A DNA stretch of 64,000 nucleotides from Symbiodinium sp. CCMP2592 (GCA_905221615.1 CAJNDT010002890.1:1-64000); one strand, 5' to 3'. Counted from the first letter of the stretch, positions 47,305 to 59,104 are shown. A program made the numbers and translations. Notes: a model not told the origin generated them from the letters alone.

Positions 47305-48344
47305 ACATAAGCTCATCGAAACCACGCCCATGCTCCCTTAACCCCAATCTGGTGAAGCCGTGAAAAAGCTGAGCTCTTAAGCTTAGGGGTTTAGGGTTCA
47401 GGGGTTTAGGGGTTTAGGGGTTTAGGGTTTAGGGTGTAGGGTTTAGGGTTTAGGGAGCTGAGCTCTTAACCTTAGGACCTTGGTCAAGATTCAGAGTTCA
47501 GACAGGGTCGGGATTCTTGTCTCGGACTTAAGGTATGAGCTTGGTCATCATCAACAAACAGGGCCATCTGTCATCAACACGAGTATCATACATGTCATCA
47601 TATCACACACTATATACCATCAAAACATGTCGTCGTTCTCTTCCTGCTCCTCCCGGTCCTTCTCCTACTTCATCTTATCTTCGTCGTCCTCGCCATAGCT
47701 CGTCGTCGTGCTCCTCGCCCTGGTCCTAGTCTCAGTTCATCGGTTACCGTCGTCGTCATCGTCACAGCTTAGGGTTTAGTTTAGGGTCTTCATCATCCAC
47801 GGAAGAAGGGAAGTGACATGCCGGTGTACCTTCAGATGACAGGGTCCTTCTTGGTATCACCATCAGAACAACCAACAGCCCTGTTGGTCTCCACCACAGG
47901 AAACACCGTGTGAACTCAGGTAATGATAGCCCAGGAAGGATCTCTGCAAACAGGCAGCCAGTTGATGGCTGCCTCCCCTGTATAAAGCGGACGACAAAGC
48001 CGTCACTCGATGCCCATGCCCCTCAATGTATAAACGGTCTTACCTGTCCAATGTTTGGCGCCCATCAGATTAGGATCTGGCAAGCTGCGTAAATCGTGAT
48101 CTTCCTGAACAATCGAAGTACCGTCTTTGTAATTCTTGTAAGTCTTGTGTTGAACCAACTGCACCAAAATACCGGAACAACAAGCAGACTAAACCCCGAA
48201 ACCCAACGTAAAACAAAAGCTACATTTAAAAGCCCAAATCCAAAGCTCCGAACCTCATGACCGAACTGAATCCCGAAGCAAACAGACCTCGAGGAAGCCC
48301 ACAGAAGGCCCACGGAAGCACCTGACCATGGAGTTGTGTTTTCT

Positions 48345-48462
48345 ACTGCTTTTTTTCCTACTTATCGGGTATCATGGGGAACTAAAGGTTGACCTTTTTG
48401 GCTATATTGGGATTATATAGGGACTATACTACCCAGAAAAGGTTAAAGTCTACATACTCTAC
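48345..48462. repeat. palindromic element, family K
   Basis: 'tcctacttatcgggtatcat' and 'aggttaaagtctacatac'. Confidence 0.7.
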
Positions 48463-48842
48463 TAGGTTGTGTTTCTACTGCTTTTGAAGCTGGGCGTAGG
48501 GCTTGTTCTTTGGCTGTCGAAGATGTAATACCGGGGCCTTACTTAAGACTTGAAATAGGACGGTGAGGGGATATTGTCACGCTAAATACAACAGCAAGAC
48601 CTCCAAGGAATAGCATCCGTATTTATTTTTGCTGTATCTTACAGTGCGTGCTCCTTTCTTGGTGGGGGGATCGGGGGGGTGAAGCTTTTCAAGCGGTCAG
48701 GTGTTCAAGTGCTTGGGGTTTAGGGCTAAAGGTTCCTGATAATGCTTTAACTGTGCTTTAAGGGTTCAGGGTTCAGGGTTCGGGAATTCGGCAGTTGTAA
48801 CAGCTGTATGGGGTTTAGGTTTGAGCCCTGTAGAATACCCTC

Positions 48843-48963
48843 CTGGAAGCCAAGTAAGTAGAGACCTATACGTACCATAACCGCAATCAGGATCAAATTC
48901 AAAGTACTTGCAAGTCTACATATTACCTACTTACTAAAGCTAAGTCCCCCGACCCTCCAAGTA
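48843..48963. repeat. MITE family B, left arm eroded
   Basis: Right arm 'ttactaaagctaagtccccc' then 'gaccctccaagta' intact. Confidence 0.75.
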
Positions 48964-49158
48964 CCCAAAACCCTAAACCCTAACCCCTAGACCCTACACC
49001 CCTAAGCGCCCTAAACCCCCAAACCCTAAAACCCTAAACCCGTAAAGCTTTATACCTTGAAGCCTTGGAAACCCTCAAAGGACGCACACACCCGGGCCCG
49101 GGCCCCTGCAAAGGCCAGGGTAAGCGCCCAAGCTCTGCAGGATGTCCTGGTTTGGAGC

Positions 49159-49340
49159 TTTAGGGCTTTAGTGCTTCGATCTTTTTAAGGTTCAGGGCTT
49201 AGGGTTTGAAGTTTATAGGTCTGTTTTAAGCTTTAAGGCTTCAGGGTTTTAGTGCTTCGATTTTTGTTGAAGGGTTCAGGGCTTAGGGTTTGAAGTTTAT
49301 AGGTTTGTTTTAACCTTTAGGGCTTCAGGGTCTTAGTGCT
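49159..49340. repeat. tandem duplication, about 90 bp x 2
   Basis: 'ttcagggcttagggtttg' and 'aagtttataggt' recur with few changes. Confidence 0.85.
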
Positions 49341-49374
49341 TCTTCGTTCTGTAGGATGGCTTCTCTAGGATGCC

Positions 49375-49482
49375 CAATAACCTAGAAATGTCTCAAATGA
49401 AGAGGGCTCCCTTTTTGGTATTGGGTACCTTTATAAGAAACCTAGGATTACAAAAAGGGGTTAAGGGTACTCCTGGGCATCC
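49375..49482. repeat. palindromic element
   Basis: 'ctaggatgcccaataacc' / 'actcctgggcatcct' arms; single copy seen. Confidence 0.65.
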
Positions 49483-49794
49483 TGTTCTTCTTTTTGTAGG
49501 GCTTAGGGTATAGGGTTTAGGCTTCAGGGCTTCAGGGTTTGGGATTTAGGGCTTGACGGCTTGAAGATTACGGGAATTAGTAGTGTTTGGGGTTTAGGAG
49601 GTTGAGGGCGTGGGGCTCTCCAGGTTTGGAGTTTAGGGATCTTGCGGGTTTGGGGTTTGAGGTGCTCAGAGTTTAAAACTCGGGGTTTGGAGGTTGGGGG
49701 TCCAGTGGTGTAGGGTTCACAGTATCGGTGTGAGGTCGTTTGGTTTCCTTTCAATAGGGATTTGGAGGAAGGTAGCCTCAGGAACACGGAGCAT

Positions 49795-49876
49795 TCAAGA
49801 CTTGATTCTCTGGGTCATCTGCGATGTTGTCAGAACTTGCCAGGGACCATTCCCAATCCCACCAATGAGCTTCACA
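49795..49876 (-). CDS. candidate exon, possibly terminal
   Basis: After 'catgtgaag' the frame reads LIGGIGNGPWQVLTTSQMTQ then RIKS and a stop TGA. A GT donor after PWQ would end it earlier. Confidence 0.45.
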
Positions 49877-50180
49877 TGCATGTAAGACCTACCTGTAGGG
49901 TCGGGAGACTTAGTGTGTGGTTGTTTTGACGACTGGCCCGTCAATTAGGATCACTTTAAAATGGTACTTACAAGTCTACTTGCCCTGATTTTCTACTAAA
50001 GCCCCAAAGCTTCATTAATTAGATACACTTACCTGAAAGCTGCAGGACTTTTGGCGTGTCGTAAGGGGCTAAACATTCACGGATTCAGTATTTTGGGCTG
50101 GGACGCTTCTTCAACTTAAACACCCAGCCCCACCCAAAAACCTAGAATTGGTAACCCCCGAACATCCTCTGAAAACCCCA

Positions 50181-50305
50181 TACTTGGAGGATCATGGGAC
50201 TTAGTAAGTAGGGTTATAGGTACCCTAATTGGGGTTATAAGTGATTATAGGTATAGTTACCCCAATTATCACCCTAGTTACTAAATCCCATGACCCTTTA
50301 AGTAC
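50181..50305. repeat. MITE family B2
   Basis: 'tacttggaggatcatggg' / 'cccatgaccctttaagta'. Confidence 0.9.
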
Positions 50306-50514
50306 AGTTGTAGAGTACCCACAGGCAACCTGTAAGCGCCCGCCCCTTTTAACAATGAGCGGCCTCAACCAAGAAACCCTGAAAATTGTATGCCCTGAAC
50401 ACCCTTTCAAGACCGTAGAAGAAGGTACAACCCCGACTGCTCCCTCATCAACAATCGACGACCGCATCTCTGCCCTAAGCCCCCAACCCTTAAACCCTAT
50501 ACCGAAACCCTACA

Positions 50515-50636
50515 GTAGAAGCCAGAAAGTTGGAACATGGCTTTAGGAGGATTGGTGCTAGGATCCCTTATACTTTACCTTAAACCCTAAACCCTAAACC
50601 CTAAACCCTAAACCGTGGAGTCTGGCTTCTACTATA
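50515..50636. repeat. family E element with telomere-repeat insert
   Basis: 'agaagccagaaagttgg' left and 'gtctggcttctacta' right. The right half is replaced by five CCCTAAA units (about 50,581-50,616). Confidence 0.85.
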
Positions 50637-50679
50637 AGCCCTAAATCTTCAACCCTAATCCGAAACCCCATCCCCTTAC

Positions 50680-50759
50680 AAACAACCAACGGACTCAGCA
50701 AAAAACTCCCAGCCGCTGCCTTCGCCGCAGCTGTGGGAGATCTCGACCCATGACCTCAT
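50680..50759 (-). CDS. candidate exon, 80 nt
   Basis: Acceptor 'aattctaag', frame MRSWVEISHSCGEGSGWEFF then AESVGC, donor GTAAGG (strong). Beginning at ATG directly after the acceptor is probably coincidence. Confidence 0.65.
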
Positions 50760-51133
50760 CTTAGAATTTGGGTTTTCGGGTTCAGGGTTCAGGGTTTCGG
50801 ATATGGGGTTTAGGGTCAATATTATACGGTTTAGGGTCGAGAAAGGATAGAGGCAAGACAGTTGGAATATAGACCTTAAGATAAAGTATAAGAAAATCCC
50901 AGCACATACCGTCCTTATCCCATAACACAGCTTTCTGGAACTCACTGTAGGGTTTGGGGTTTCGGGTTCCGGCTGTGTTATATGTGCCTCTTCTCATCAT
51001 AGATAGTGCCAGGGTCTTGTAACGGATTTACAAAGCAGTTATAGGAGGACTTTGCAATTCCTGTTCCAGTGTTTTGTTGAGCTTCACAAGGGTTTTTGCG
51101 TGTCTCAGAAAGGGTTGAGATGAGGCTAAAGTA

Positions 51134-51245
51134 AACCCCAAGGGTCCAAGTACCTAATAATCATACACTCTCCAAAATAGTAGCCTACATAACTACCACC
51201 CTCAACTCGATTACCTAATTATTGGGTCCTTTAGACCCTTGGGGA
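51134..51245. repeat. palindromic element, family I
   Basis: 'ccccaagggtccaagtacc' / 'cctttagacccttgggg'. Confidence 0.85.
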
Positions 51246-51514
51246 AAGAGCCAAGCAACCCGGCTTATTGATGACACCCGAAGCCCTAAGCCGTGAAGAT
51301 TCGGGCTCTACACCCTGAGCCGAAATGGAATTACCCCAGTGGCTAGAAGGAACAATATACAGGGGCCTTATCCATTAGAATCGGGTTTGGGGGTATATAA
51401 TTGAACTAAAACTAGAATAAGGACGCCAAAATAGCAAAAAGGAAAGTATTCAGGCCACTATATTACGTAACAGACTTACGAAGCCAAGGAGCCTCTCAAT
51501 GCACGTAGAAAGAA

Positions 51515-51755
51515 GGGTTCCTTCAAGCGTCCCCTTAAAGGGATGTATAGGGATTCTATGAGGGTATAGGGTTTAGGGCCTACTTGGAGGTTCATGGGTG
51601 GTTATAAGTGGGGTAACTATGCTTCTAACCCAGATTTGAGCACTTATAACCCCACTTATAACTACCCATGAACCTCCAAGTAGGTCCTAAGCCCTATACC
51701 CTTATAGAATCTCTATAGATCCCTTTAAAGGGACGCTTAAAGGAACCCTTATAAC
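51515..51755. repeat. 240-bp palindrome with MITE core
   Basis: A family-B-like core (51,591-51,683) is flanked by inverted 'cccttaaagggatgtatagg' / 'ctatagatccctttaaaggg' and by 'agggtatagggtttaggg' / 'taagccctatacccttat', so the host filler itself is duplicated in inverse. Confidence 0.85.
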
Positions 51756-51872
51756 TACCCATGAACCTCCAAGTAAGGTGGCCTAGCCCTTTGCACTTTG
51801 TGCCGACTCCCGTCAGCCTTAACGCTCAGGTTTCTATAGGGCTTCAGGGATCTAAGGCACATCTACACTGCT

Positions 51873-51988
51873 TATCTAGGTTCCTGAGTGGCCCCTTAAG
51901 AATAAGGGTCCTCGTTTTCCTACTGTTCGGTTTTTAATAAGGGGACCCTAAACTTAAAAGGGCAAAAGGGTACTACGCAGGGACCTAG
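51873..51988. repeat. palindromic element, family L
   Basis: 'ctaggttcctgagtggcccc' / 'gggacctag'. Second copy at 59,241-59,362. Confidence 0.7.
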
Positions 51989-53135
51989 CTATGGCATGAT
52001 CCCACAACGGCATACCAAAGACCGGCTACATCGGAGAGCGCAGGTATGGTGCAGTTGGTGCTTATGGCGACAACTCAGGTGCCCTACAGCCCCCCTGCCA
52101 CATACATGCTGAACCGTGAACCCTAGAAGCCAAACGCCCGAAGCCCACATGGCGTACCTCTACCGCGGATAATGCAGAATTTTGTCCAGAACCCACCGGA
52201 GTTAACAGCTTCGTGCTTTTAGAATCAACATTACTGCTTGTAATTACCTAAACCATAAACATTAAACCCCTTTGAGCCCAAACGCTAACCCTCAATGCCT
52301 TCACCCGTGACACTAGGTGGTCATCAATTTGTTCTGCTGGGCTGGGAGCAGGACGTCCGTGAGCATGGCCGAACGGTGCACGAAGAACTCGAAAAATCCT
52401 ATCACCTACCCTACTATCTCTAAGCCGAAGGCTCAAAGTAGCCCAAAAGCCTACTGCCATCTGGTCTTCGGGCCCATAGAACCTTAACACTGGAGTCATC
52501 TTTAGAGCTTTGGGGTGAGGTAATCAGTGAGACCTCTGGGTATGGACAGTGCGTTGGGTCCTTGGTTCGGGACTTTAGAGTGTTGTTAGAGACTTCCAGG
52601 CTGCACTGACCGCCCAAGGGGATCTTCAAGTTTACCTTATCAGGCCCGGCTCTATCTTAGTTGCTGAGTTCATAAGCCCCCACAAGTGTACACGTTTAGT
52701 TTTATAGTGGGTATCAAACAATCCAAAACAGTGGAACGTGTATCCACTCAGCCTAGATCCTGAGGTTAGGTAACGGTTAGGGTTAAAGGACCTGTCAGGC
52801 GCGAAGCGGGCGTGAGCCGAAAGCTGTTTGCAAGCCGGTCAAGATAACAGCACCGGCTGCAAAACAGAAGATGCAGGGCTCAATAGGGCTAAGACCCGGC
52901 CCTAGAGAAGCCCGTAGGCCCAACACCATGAATAGCGGCACGAAGCAACACACTTAAGGTATCTTAAGGTCCAGGTACCACACCAGTATCTTGCAAACAT
53001 GACAGCTCCTCGAAGGTCAAAGTACACGCCAGTCGACTGCTGGGACGCAGATCTATCAACATCCTCGATCGGTTTAGGGTCTAGACGCTGATAAGCAACA
53101 ACACATACGATGCACCCAATGCTCGAAGCCCTTAC

Positions 53136-53237
53136 AGTAGAAGCCAGAAAGTTGCAATATCATTATCGTAACCCCTTTAAGGTAAATTACGGGGGATCCT
53201 ACCCTGAAAACATATTCCAACTTTCTGGAGTTCCCTG
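53136..53237. repeat. palindromic element, family E
   Basis: 'gaagccagaaagttgcaat' / 'atattccaactttctgg'. Confidence 0.86.
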
Positions 53238-53560
53238 TAAACCATCAGACAAGCATATTATATGTTATATCAGCTCTACACAAACGTTACTGAAAGTGAG
53301 ACATAACATACACCCCGCACCCCCCGTGAACAAAAAACAACGACTAAACCATCAAACCCTAGGAACCCTCAGCAGCAAAATGTCAAAGGCCCTGGAAAAC
53401 ACACACCAAGAACCAACAAAACCTTAAACGAACGAGCAGAAATCTTTGCAAACACAGAACCTGAACCTTAACCCTAAACCCCTGAACTCTGAACCCCTAA
53501 ACCCTAAAGACCCTTTATAGATCCCTTCAGAGGAACCCTAAAAGGAACCCTTAACCTACT

Positions 53561-53662
53561 TGTCGGGTATCATGGGAAACTGAAGGTTGACCTTTTTGGT
53601 TATATGGGGATTATGTAGGGACTATACTATTCAAAAAAGGTTAAAGGTTACCTACTACTAGC
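53561..53662. repeat. palindromic element, family K
   Basis: 'cctacttgtcgggtatcat' and 'ggttaaaggttacctact'. Confidence 0.72.
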
Positions 53663-53743
53663 AGAACCCTATAGATCCATTAAAGGAGCCCTTTAGGGAA
53701 ACCTATAGATCCCCTAAAGGAGCCCTTAAGGGAACCCTTCAAC

Positions 53744-53837
53744 CCTGCCGGAGAGGCATCATCCACGCCCGGACTTCCCGAAGGCCCACGGCGACCCGCG
53801 TCTCCGGATCCGAGCTTTTCAGCTCCTTGCGCGGGAG
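53744..53837 (-). CDS. candidate exon, 94 nt
   Basis: Acceptor 'accctgaaag', frame LPRKELKSSDPETRVAVGLR then EVRAWMMPLRQ, donor GTTGAA. Charged helix-like composition, sharply bounded by telomere-like and 'ggttccttt' filler. Confidence 0.7.
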
Positions 53838-53842
53838 CTTTC

Positions 53843-54030
53843 AGGGTTCCTTTCGGGGTTCCTTTAAGGGATCTATAGGGTTCCTGTAAGGGCTCCTTTA
53901 AGGGATCTATAGGGTTCCTTAAGGGACCCTTTAAGGGTTCCTTTAGGGGATCTATAGGGTTCCTGTAATGGCTTCTTTTAAGCGATCTATAGGGAAGGGT
54001 TCCTTTAAAGGGCTCTATAAGGGGTCTTTA
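53843..54030. repeat. degenerate tandem array
   Basis: Repeated 'ggttcctttaagggatct' and 'atagggttcc' units, about 25 bp each. Confidence 0.8.
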
Positions 54031-54438
54031 AGGTTTAGGGGTTGGGGTTTATGGTCTTTCGTTTAGGTTTTTTGGGATCAGGGTTTTGGGATTTTAGGTT
54101 TTAGGGTTTGAGGGTTAAGCTTTTAGAAGGGTCCGTAAGGGGTTTAGGGTTTAGGGTTTTCATAGGGGATGATCTGGGTTCTACAGAGCTGCATAGGGGC
54201 CTTATGCTGGGTTTTGTAAGGGTTTTTTCAGAGCTACATTCATGGCTATTGAGGGCTTACATGGGACAAATATGAATTGCACTTCTGTTGTACAAACCAC
54301 GAAAGAGCTGGAAGATTGGCGCCAAGTAGAGAGGGATCCTCGACACGTTGAGGTGAACATGTTTCAGAAGGATCAACGGCCAGCCTAGTAGTGGGATCCT
54401 ATAATGGCACTTAAAACCCAAACAGTGCGCTTTATCAC

Positions 54439-54490
54439 CCGTGTTCGGGCTCGATCTCAACCCCGAGCCCGAAATCCGGATCAACACCTC
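54439..54490 (-). CDS. candidate exon, 52 nt
   Basis: Acceptor 'gagattgtgcag', frame GVDPDFGLGVEIEPEH, donor GTGATA. Confidence 0.58.
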
Positions 54491-54952
54491 CTGCACAATC
54501 TCGAATCTGAGTCTGCAGCGTTTAAAATGTAGTCTCTTCCATCTCGGGTGTCTTCCTGGTCAGTCACAGTAGAGATGCAGGCTGTATGGTATCCATTATA
54601 GTTTCCTTTTTGGTTAACCACCTAGTTTCATGGATAGGATCCTATGACATGAAGTTGATTAAACCAAACACGTTGATTAAACTAAAAACTGAACTACAAT
54701 GGATACTATAGGTAGGGGTTGGGGATAAGAGCCGAAAAGGCTTAGGGTTAACGCTGCATGGTGTTTAGGGTTCAGGAGAGCTGCAATGGATACTACAGGT
54801 ACTATTTTTTAATCTCAACCCTAAACTGTGTATGGTGTTTTTTAGGTTTAGAGTCCTGCAAATAGCGAGATGCTCCCAGAGCCCCTGAGCTGCATAACGA
54901 ACAAGGACACTTCAGAGCCCAAAGGTGCAGGACAGCGCCATTCGCATTTGGG

Positions 54953-55053
54953 AGTTTCCAAGAATAGGGGACCCTAATATAGCACCCGAGATAGTAGGAC
55001 CCTTCTTATAAGGAACCCACAATAAGGTACCCCTAATTTTCAGAAACTCCCAT
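54953..55053. repeat. palindromic element, family G
   Basis: 'gggagtttccaagaatagg' / 'cctaattttcagaaactccc'. Confidence 0.85.
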
Positions 55054-55240
55054 TTGTTAATCCGTAAATTGAAACCCGAGTGACTCGAATATACATGGAT
55101 GGATACGAACCTGCCTTCTCTTGCAACCCAACTTCTACCAATCTTCGGAGACACAGGACACCAGACTGTGCTGGGAACAATTTCAATCCTGACATCTATG
55201 GCTGCCATCGTGGGTTGATGAGTTCAAAAGCCAACAATAG

Positions 55241-55334
55241 CTTACTTCCCAATAGCCCAGGGAACTAAAAGGTGACTGCTACTAAACTATCTAAACCCAA
55301 AAAGCTTAAAGGTTGGGTATTGGAGAACTAAGAT
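55241..55334. repeat. palindromic element, family F
   Basis: 'cttacttcccaatagcc' to 'ggttgggtattggagaac'; centre shortened. Confidence 0.75.
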
Positions 55335-55589
55335 AGTAAACACTTTCAGATTTGCATGGGGAATAAAACTATGCCCAAACGTGTAAAGTTTCCCCATTCA
55401 GGGACGTAGGATCTCATCCTCCCTGTGCTGAATGCTTCAGGCACGATGCAGTCGACTGTTCATGTTCGTTCGTTGATAGGCCGGGCCAAGGAAACGTCTG
55501 TAGCCCAAAGACTCTCTAAAGAAATGTGGACAGAAACCATGATAAGAAGCCCTAAGAGGGTAGGTTTTGCGAGGCAGGTCGCAGGGCTT

Positions 55590-55744
55590 TACTTGGAGGG
55601 TCGGGGACGGGGACCTAGAAAGTAGTAATTTGGAAGTAGTTTTCTATGGACTTATAAGTATCATGTCCCCAATCAGGATCCTTTTGGGGTGCTTATATAT
55701 GTCTACTTCATACTTGCTTACTAAGTCCAGCGACCCTCCTAGTA
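55590..55744. repeat. MITE family B
   Basis: 'tacttggagggtcgggga' / 'agcgaccctcctagta'. Confidence 0.84.
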
Positions 55745-56170
55745 GGATTCACAGTTTAGGGCTCCGGGGGTTGCGGGCTCAGGGTTTGCAGCGCTCGGGT
55801 TCGGGTTTGGGGTACATGGCATAAGGCCCTAAACCCTAAACCCTAAACCCTAAACCCCAAACCCTAATAAGGCTCAAACCCAAGCCCGGCCCATACATAC
55901 GTAGGGCCCCGAAGGATTTCTGGCTGAAAAACATGCATGTTTAATATTACCTTTCGAAACCTTCCACGCTTAAGAGAAACTCTGCTCTGAGCAGAATAAA
56001 CCAACAATCCTCTCCACTTAGCCTCACCACCAGTCCTGAACCCTTACACCCTAAATTAGACCCTGAACCCCCTAGACCCAGAAACCTCAAATCCATACCA
56101 AGGGGGCGCTCATGATTAGAATAGGGTTTTGGAGCCCACTATATGTACTTTGCATAAGGAACCTCCACAA

Positions 56171-56275
56171 TACGGTTGATGATACAAATCCTGCCTTACC
56201 CATAATAAGGACTATACCATAATTCCCATAGCTTAGGGTCCTTAAGGTAATGCAGGATTTATATCATCAACAGTA
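56171..56275. repeat. MITE family A near an exon donor
   Basis: tacggttgatgatac...atcatcaacagta; its right end lies 4 nt from the donor of the exon at 56,280-56,405. Confidence 0.9.
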
Positions 56276-56279
56276 GTAC

Positions 56280-56405
56280 TGGTAATTAGGCTCCTTTCTG
56301 AACCCCCGGCCCTTGTCATCGAAATCTCGGAGACGCGCCTGAGGACGACTTCCCCCTTTGTGCATCTTCCGCGCCCAAGCATCCCAATCTTTGGCTTTCT
56401 GCTCC
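56280..56405 (-). CDS. candidate exon, 126 nt
   Basis: Acceptor 'cttgtctaag', frame EQKAKDWDAWARKMHKGG then SRPQARLRDFDDKGRGF and RKEPNY, donor GTACTA. Highly charged; among the longest and clearest exon candidates. Confidence 0.74.
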
Positions 56406-56448
56406 CTTAGACAAGTGCTGGGTCTTAAAGTTAGGCTTAAGGAAATAT

Positions 56449-56553
56449 GGGTAGTTGTCAAAATTTTGGTCCCTTTTTGGGTACCTTACATACTAGGTGC
56501 CGTATTATATTAGGGACCCAACAAAAGGACCCTAATTTTGACAACCACCCAGA
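56449..56553. repeat. palindromic element, family H
   Basis: 'gggtagttgtcaaaattt' / 'aattttgacaaccaccc'. Confidence 0.85.
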
Positions 56554-57176
56554 TGCAGGGCTTAACAGTGGAAGCTTTTGAGTGTTGTGTTTGCAGGGAT
56601 TTGATCAAGCGCAGACTCTCAGCGCTACACGCTGAGCTCTAAACCCTAAACCCTAAACCCTCAACATCCTCAACCCTGAGGACCCTCAGCCCTAAACCCA
56701 CAGTCCCAGAAGCAGTCCACTCCATCTTCTTAGAGCTTCCCCCCGGTCCAAAGCAACTCATCGGTCGAAACTCTGAGCATTAGAGTGATAATATAGGGGC
56801 CTTAACAACTAGAATAGGGTTCCTTTCAAGCTTAAGGGTTCCTTTAAGGGATACCATAGATACTATAATTATAAGGGTTGTTATAAGGATTTCGTTTAGG
56901 GGCCTTACTAATTAGAATAGGGCTCCTTTAGGGGATAGTATAGGGGCCTTAACTAATGGAATAAGGTTTTGAGGGCCAACATGCTATGCTTATAATGAGG
57001 AACCCCAAAAGAGTACAGTAGGTCCTTGTTCAGGCCCCTATGTTACGGTCTCTTGCCCTATGCTTTCATGGACCTCATTATTGGGATCTCAAGGGGTCTG
57101 AGGCACTATTTATAAGGTCTTTGGAAGCGTAGGGTTGCACACCCGGTTTACGGCGAAGGGCTTACAGCGAACCCAG

Positions 57177-57285
57177 AAAAGTAGAACATGGACTCAGCAT
57201 GATTAGCGCTAGGAGTCCCTGTTCCGTATACCTTACCTTAAGGCCACGAGGATAATGATGTTCCAACTTTCTGGCTGCTACTGTA
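57177..57285. repeat. palindromic element, family E
   Basis: 'ccagaaaagtagaacatgg' / 'atgttccaactttctggct'. Confidence 0.84.
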
Positions 57286-57291
57286 CCTTAA

Positions 57292-57400
57292 ACCCCCTAA
57301 AGTTGGAAACCGGATTAAGGCCAAATAGTGCTGGGATTCCCTATACATTACTCTTAAGGATTGAGGCTATGGGGTTTCCAACTTTTGGGCTTCTACTGTA
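57292..57400. repeat. palindromic element, family D
   Basis: 'taaagttggaaaccggatt' / 'gggtttccaacttttggg'; directly follows a family E copy. Confidence 0.88.
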
Positions 57401-57512
57401 GGTCAAGACTGTGGCGGCCGAGTCTTGGGATTTGAAGAGTTAAGTCTTGAGGCTTTAGGGACTGCTTTGGGTAAAACCGAAAACCTAAACCCTGAAGCCC
57501 CAGACCCTAAAC

Positions 57513-57567
57513 CGCTGGAACTGCAGTCGAACAGCTCGACAATTTTGTCGATGACCAAAAGCGGACC
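57513..57567 (-). CDS. candidate exon, 55 nt
   Basis: Acceptor 'ccatttgcag', frame GPLLVIDKIVELFDCSSS, donor GTTTAG from the adjacent telomere-like repeat. Phase 0 start fits the exon ending at 59,105. Confidence 0.68.
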
Positions 57568-57860
57568 CTGCAAATGGGGATTTGGGTTGCTGGCTGGAGC
57601 TCGGAAATCGATCAGAAATTACGCCGACCCTTACTGTCCACTGTAGATCTTTTCCGGCTAGCCAGCTTGTTGGCGATAACCCCACAAGGAAGGCCAAAAC
57701 CCAGAACCCTGAGCCCTACAAAACGACATACGGTGGAAGACACGCGGGGATGTAGTTCGATGGTTATCGGATGCTAGAGCTTAGGGCAAGAACATGATAT
57801 AGGTGAATAGCGAGAATAAGGCTTTGGGGTGCACTATGGCACTTACATATGTACATATAT

Positions 57861-57863
<3 letters not shown>

Positions 57864-57910
<47 letters not shown>
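57864..57910. repeat. (GA)n microsatellite
   Basis: About 23 GA units. Confidence 0.95.
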
Positions 57911-57914
<4 letters not shown>

Positions 57915-58036
57915 CATGCTCATATCTTTCATTCAATCTGATCGATATTTTGTTGTTGTCTCGCTTTGTATGCGTATTTATCTTTATCTTTGGATTTGTA
58001 TTTATTCCTAGTTCTGCATAAACAAAATTACATGTA

Positions 58037-58043
58037 TAATATA

Positions 58044-58077
<34 letters not shown>

Positions 58078-58080
58078 CAT
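58037..58080. repeat. (TA)n microsatellite
   Basis: About 20 TA units with two CA interruptions. Confidence 0.95.
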
Positions 58081-58164
58081 ACATACGATTGTCTGTATAT
58101 TTAGATTTATACACACACACACCCTTCTACGCGTATGCACACATATACCTTATATGATTTGCAT

Positions 58165-58165
58165 G

Positions 58166-58206
<41 letters not shown>
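58165..58206. repeat. (TA)n microsatellite
   Basis: About 20 TA units with few interruptions. Confidence 0.95.
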
Positions 58207-58207
<1 letters not shown>

Positions 58208-58310
58208 AGGTCATTCTAAGCCGCAAGCCCAGGCAACAGCAACAAGCTGGAAGTGGAAGGTCTCCAATGGGTGCATACATGTATGTCACGTCATATGTCG
58301 AAATTTCAGT

Positions 58311-58712
58311 GTGCCGGGAGATGAATGCGTTGGACTTGCATCACTGCCGCCGATAAGAGTAATTAACTATTGTAACTATCCGGCATTTTTCCATCCTGTT
58401 CAGTTGCAGACATCGCGCAGACAGTTTGACATCCTGGCCAAGCAGCAGCCAGCAGCTCCCTATCGGACGAGCTGCCTCGACGCCAACGGCGCGATCTGGA
58501 CTTGCGCATCAACTGATCCAATGCAACCTCTGCCCTGTCGGCAGGGAGTTCGGCGGACTTGGCACCTCATCTCGCCCAACCTGTCGAGCTGTGTCTCGCT
58601 GCTGCTCCAGCACTCTCAAATCGCGCAGATCTCTGATCGTGTGTCTTTCATACGGTTGGCATCGTCCAGGTCGTCGAACCAGCGTCAGTGTGACCTGCCT
58701 CCTAAAAGCTAA
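58311..58712. other. unique GC-balanced island, strand unresolved
   Basis: About 400 bases free of telomere-like repeats. The plus strand is open for 133 codons (DILAKQQPAAPYRTSCLD); the minus strand is also partly open and protein-like (TIRDLRDLRVLEQQRDTARQ). Probably exonic, but strand and frame cannot be decided by eye. Confidence 0.4.
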
Positions 58713-59104
58713 ACTTTAGCCTCCTTATTATAGTTATAGTTGATATATAAACCCAAAAAAAGTCCTAAGAGCCAAGAAGAACGCCAAGAGACAGTGTATG
58801 CGGGTTCGGCCAAGTCTGGTGTCTCTCTGGGCTCCAGTAGCCCGCCCAGTCTACATATAAGTGAGGCACTAATTACTCGGCTTCCCCGCACCCTAAACCC
58901 TACACAAACCAAGCACATCTCCACTCCACAAAACTTAATCGCAACTCATGGATAGCCCTGGACCGCAAAAACCCTCAAACTTCATTCCCCAAAAACTTCA
59001 GGCCCCAAAGAACTCCCCACAAGTTGATTGAAGCCACAAAGCCAAGAATCAAAACCCTTAGGGTTTTAAGGCGAGTGAATAAAGGGCTTAGGGGTTAGCG
59101 TCAC

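Larger units (their letters stand above)
46940..49790. other. 2.8-kb stretch without a supported exon
   Basis: Unique T/C-rich and CGTCGT-rich sequence at 47,470-48,330 with short ORFs on both strands, families B, C and K, a TTTAGGGG tract (47,387-47,456) and a roughly 90-bp tandem duplication (49,159-49,340). Confidence 0.5.
50770..53740. other. 3-kb stretch, one weak coding segment
   Basis: Families B, E, I, K and L plus a large palindrome (51,515-51,755). At 52,308-52,398 two minus frames are protein-like (FFEFFVHRSAMLTDVLLP; VLRAPFGHAHGRPAPSP before GTGAAG), so an exon is likely but its frame is unresolved. Confidence 0.5.

Noticed and set aside
57781..58289. ORFs rich in Tyr/Ile or Ser/Leu around the microsatellites
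   Set aside because: They translate (TA)n and (GA)n repeats.
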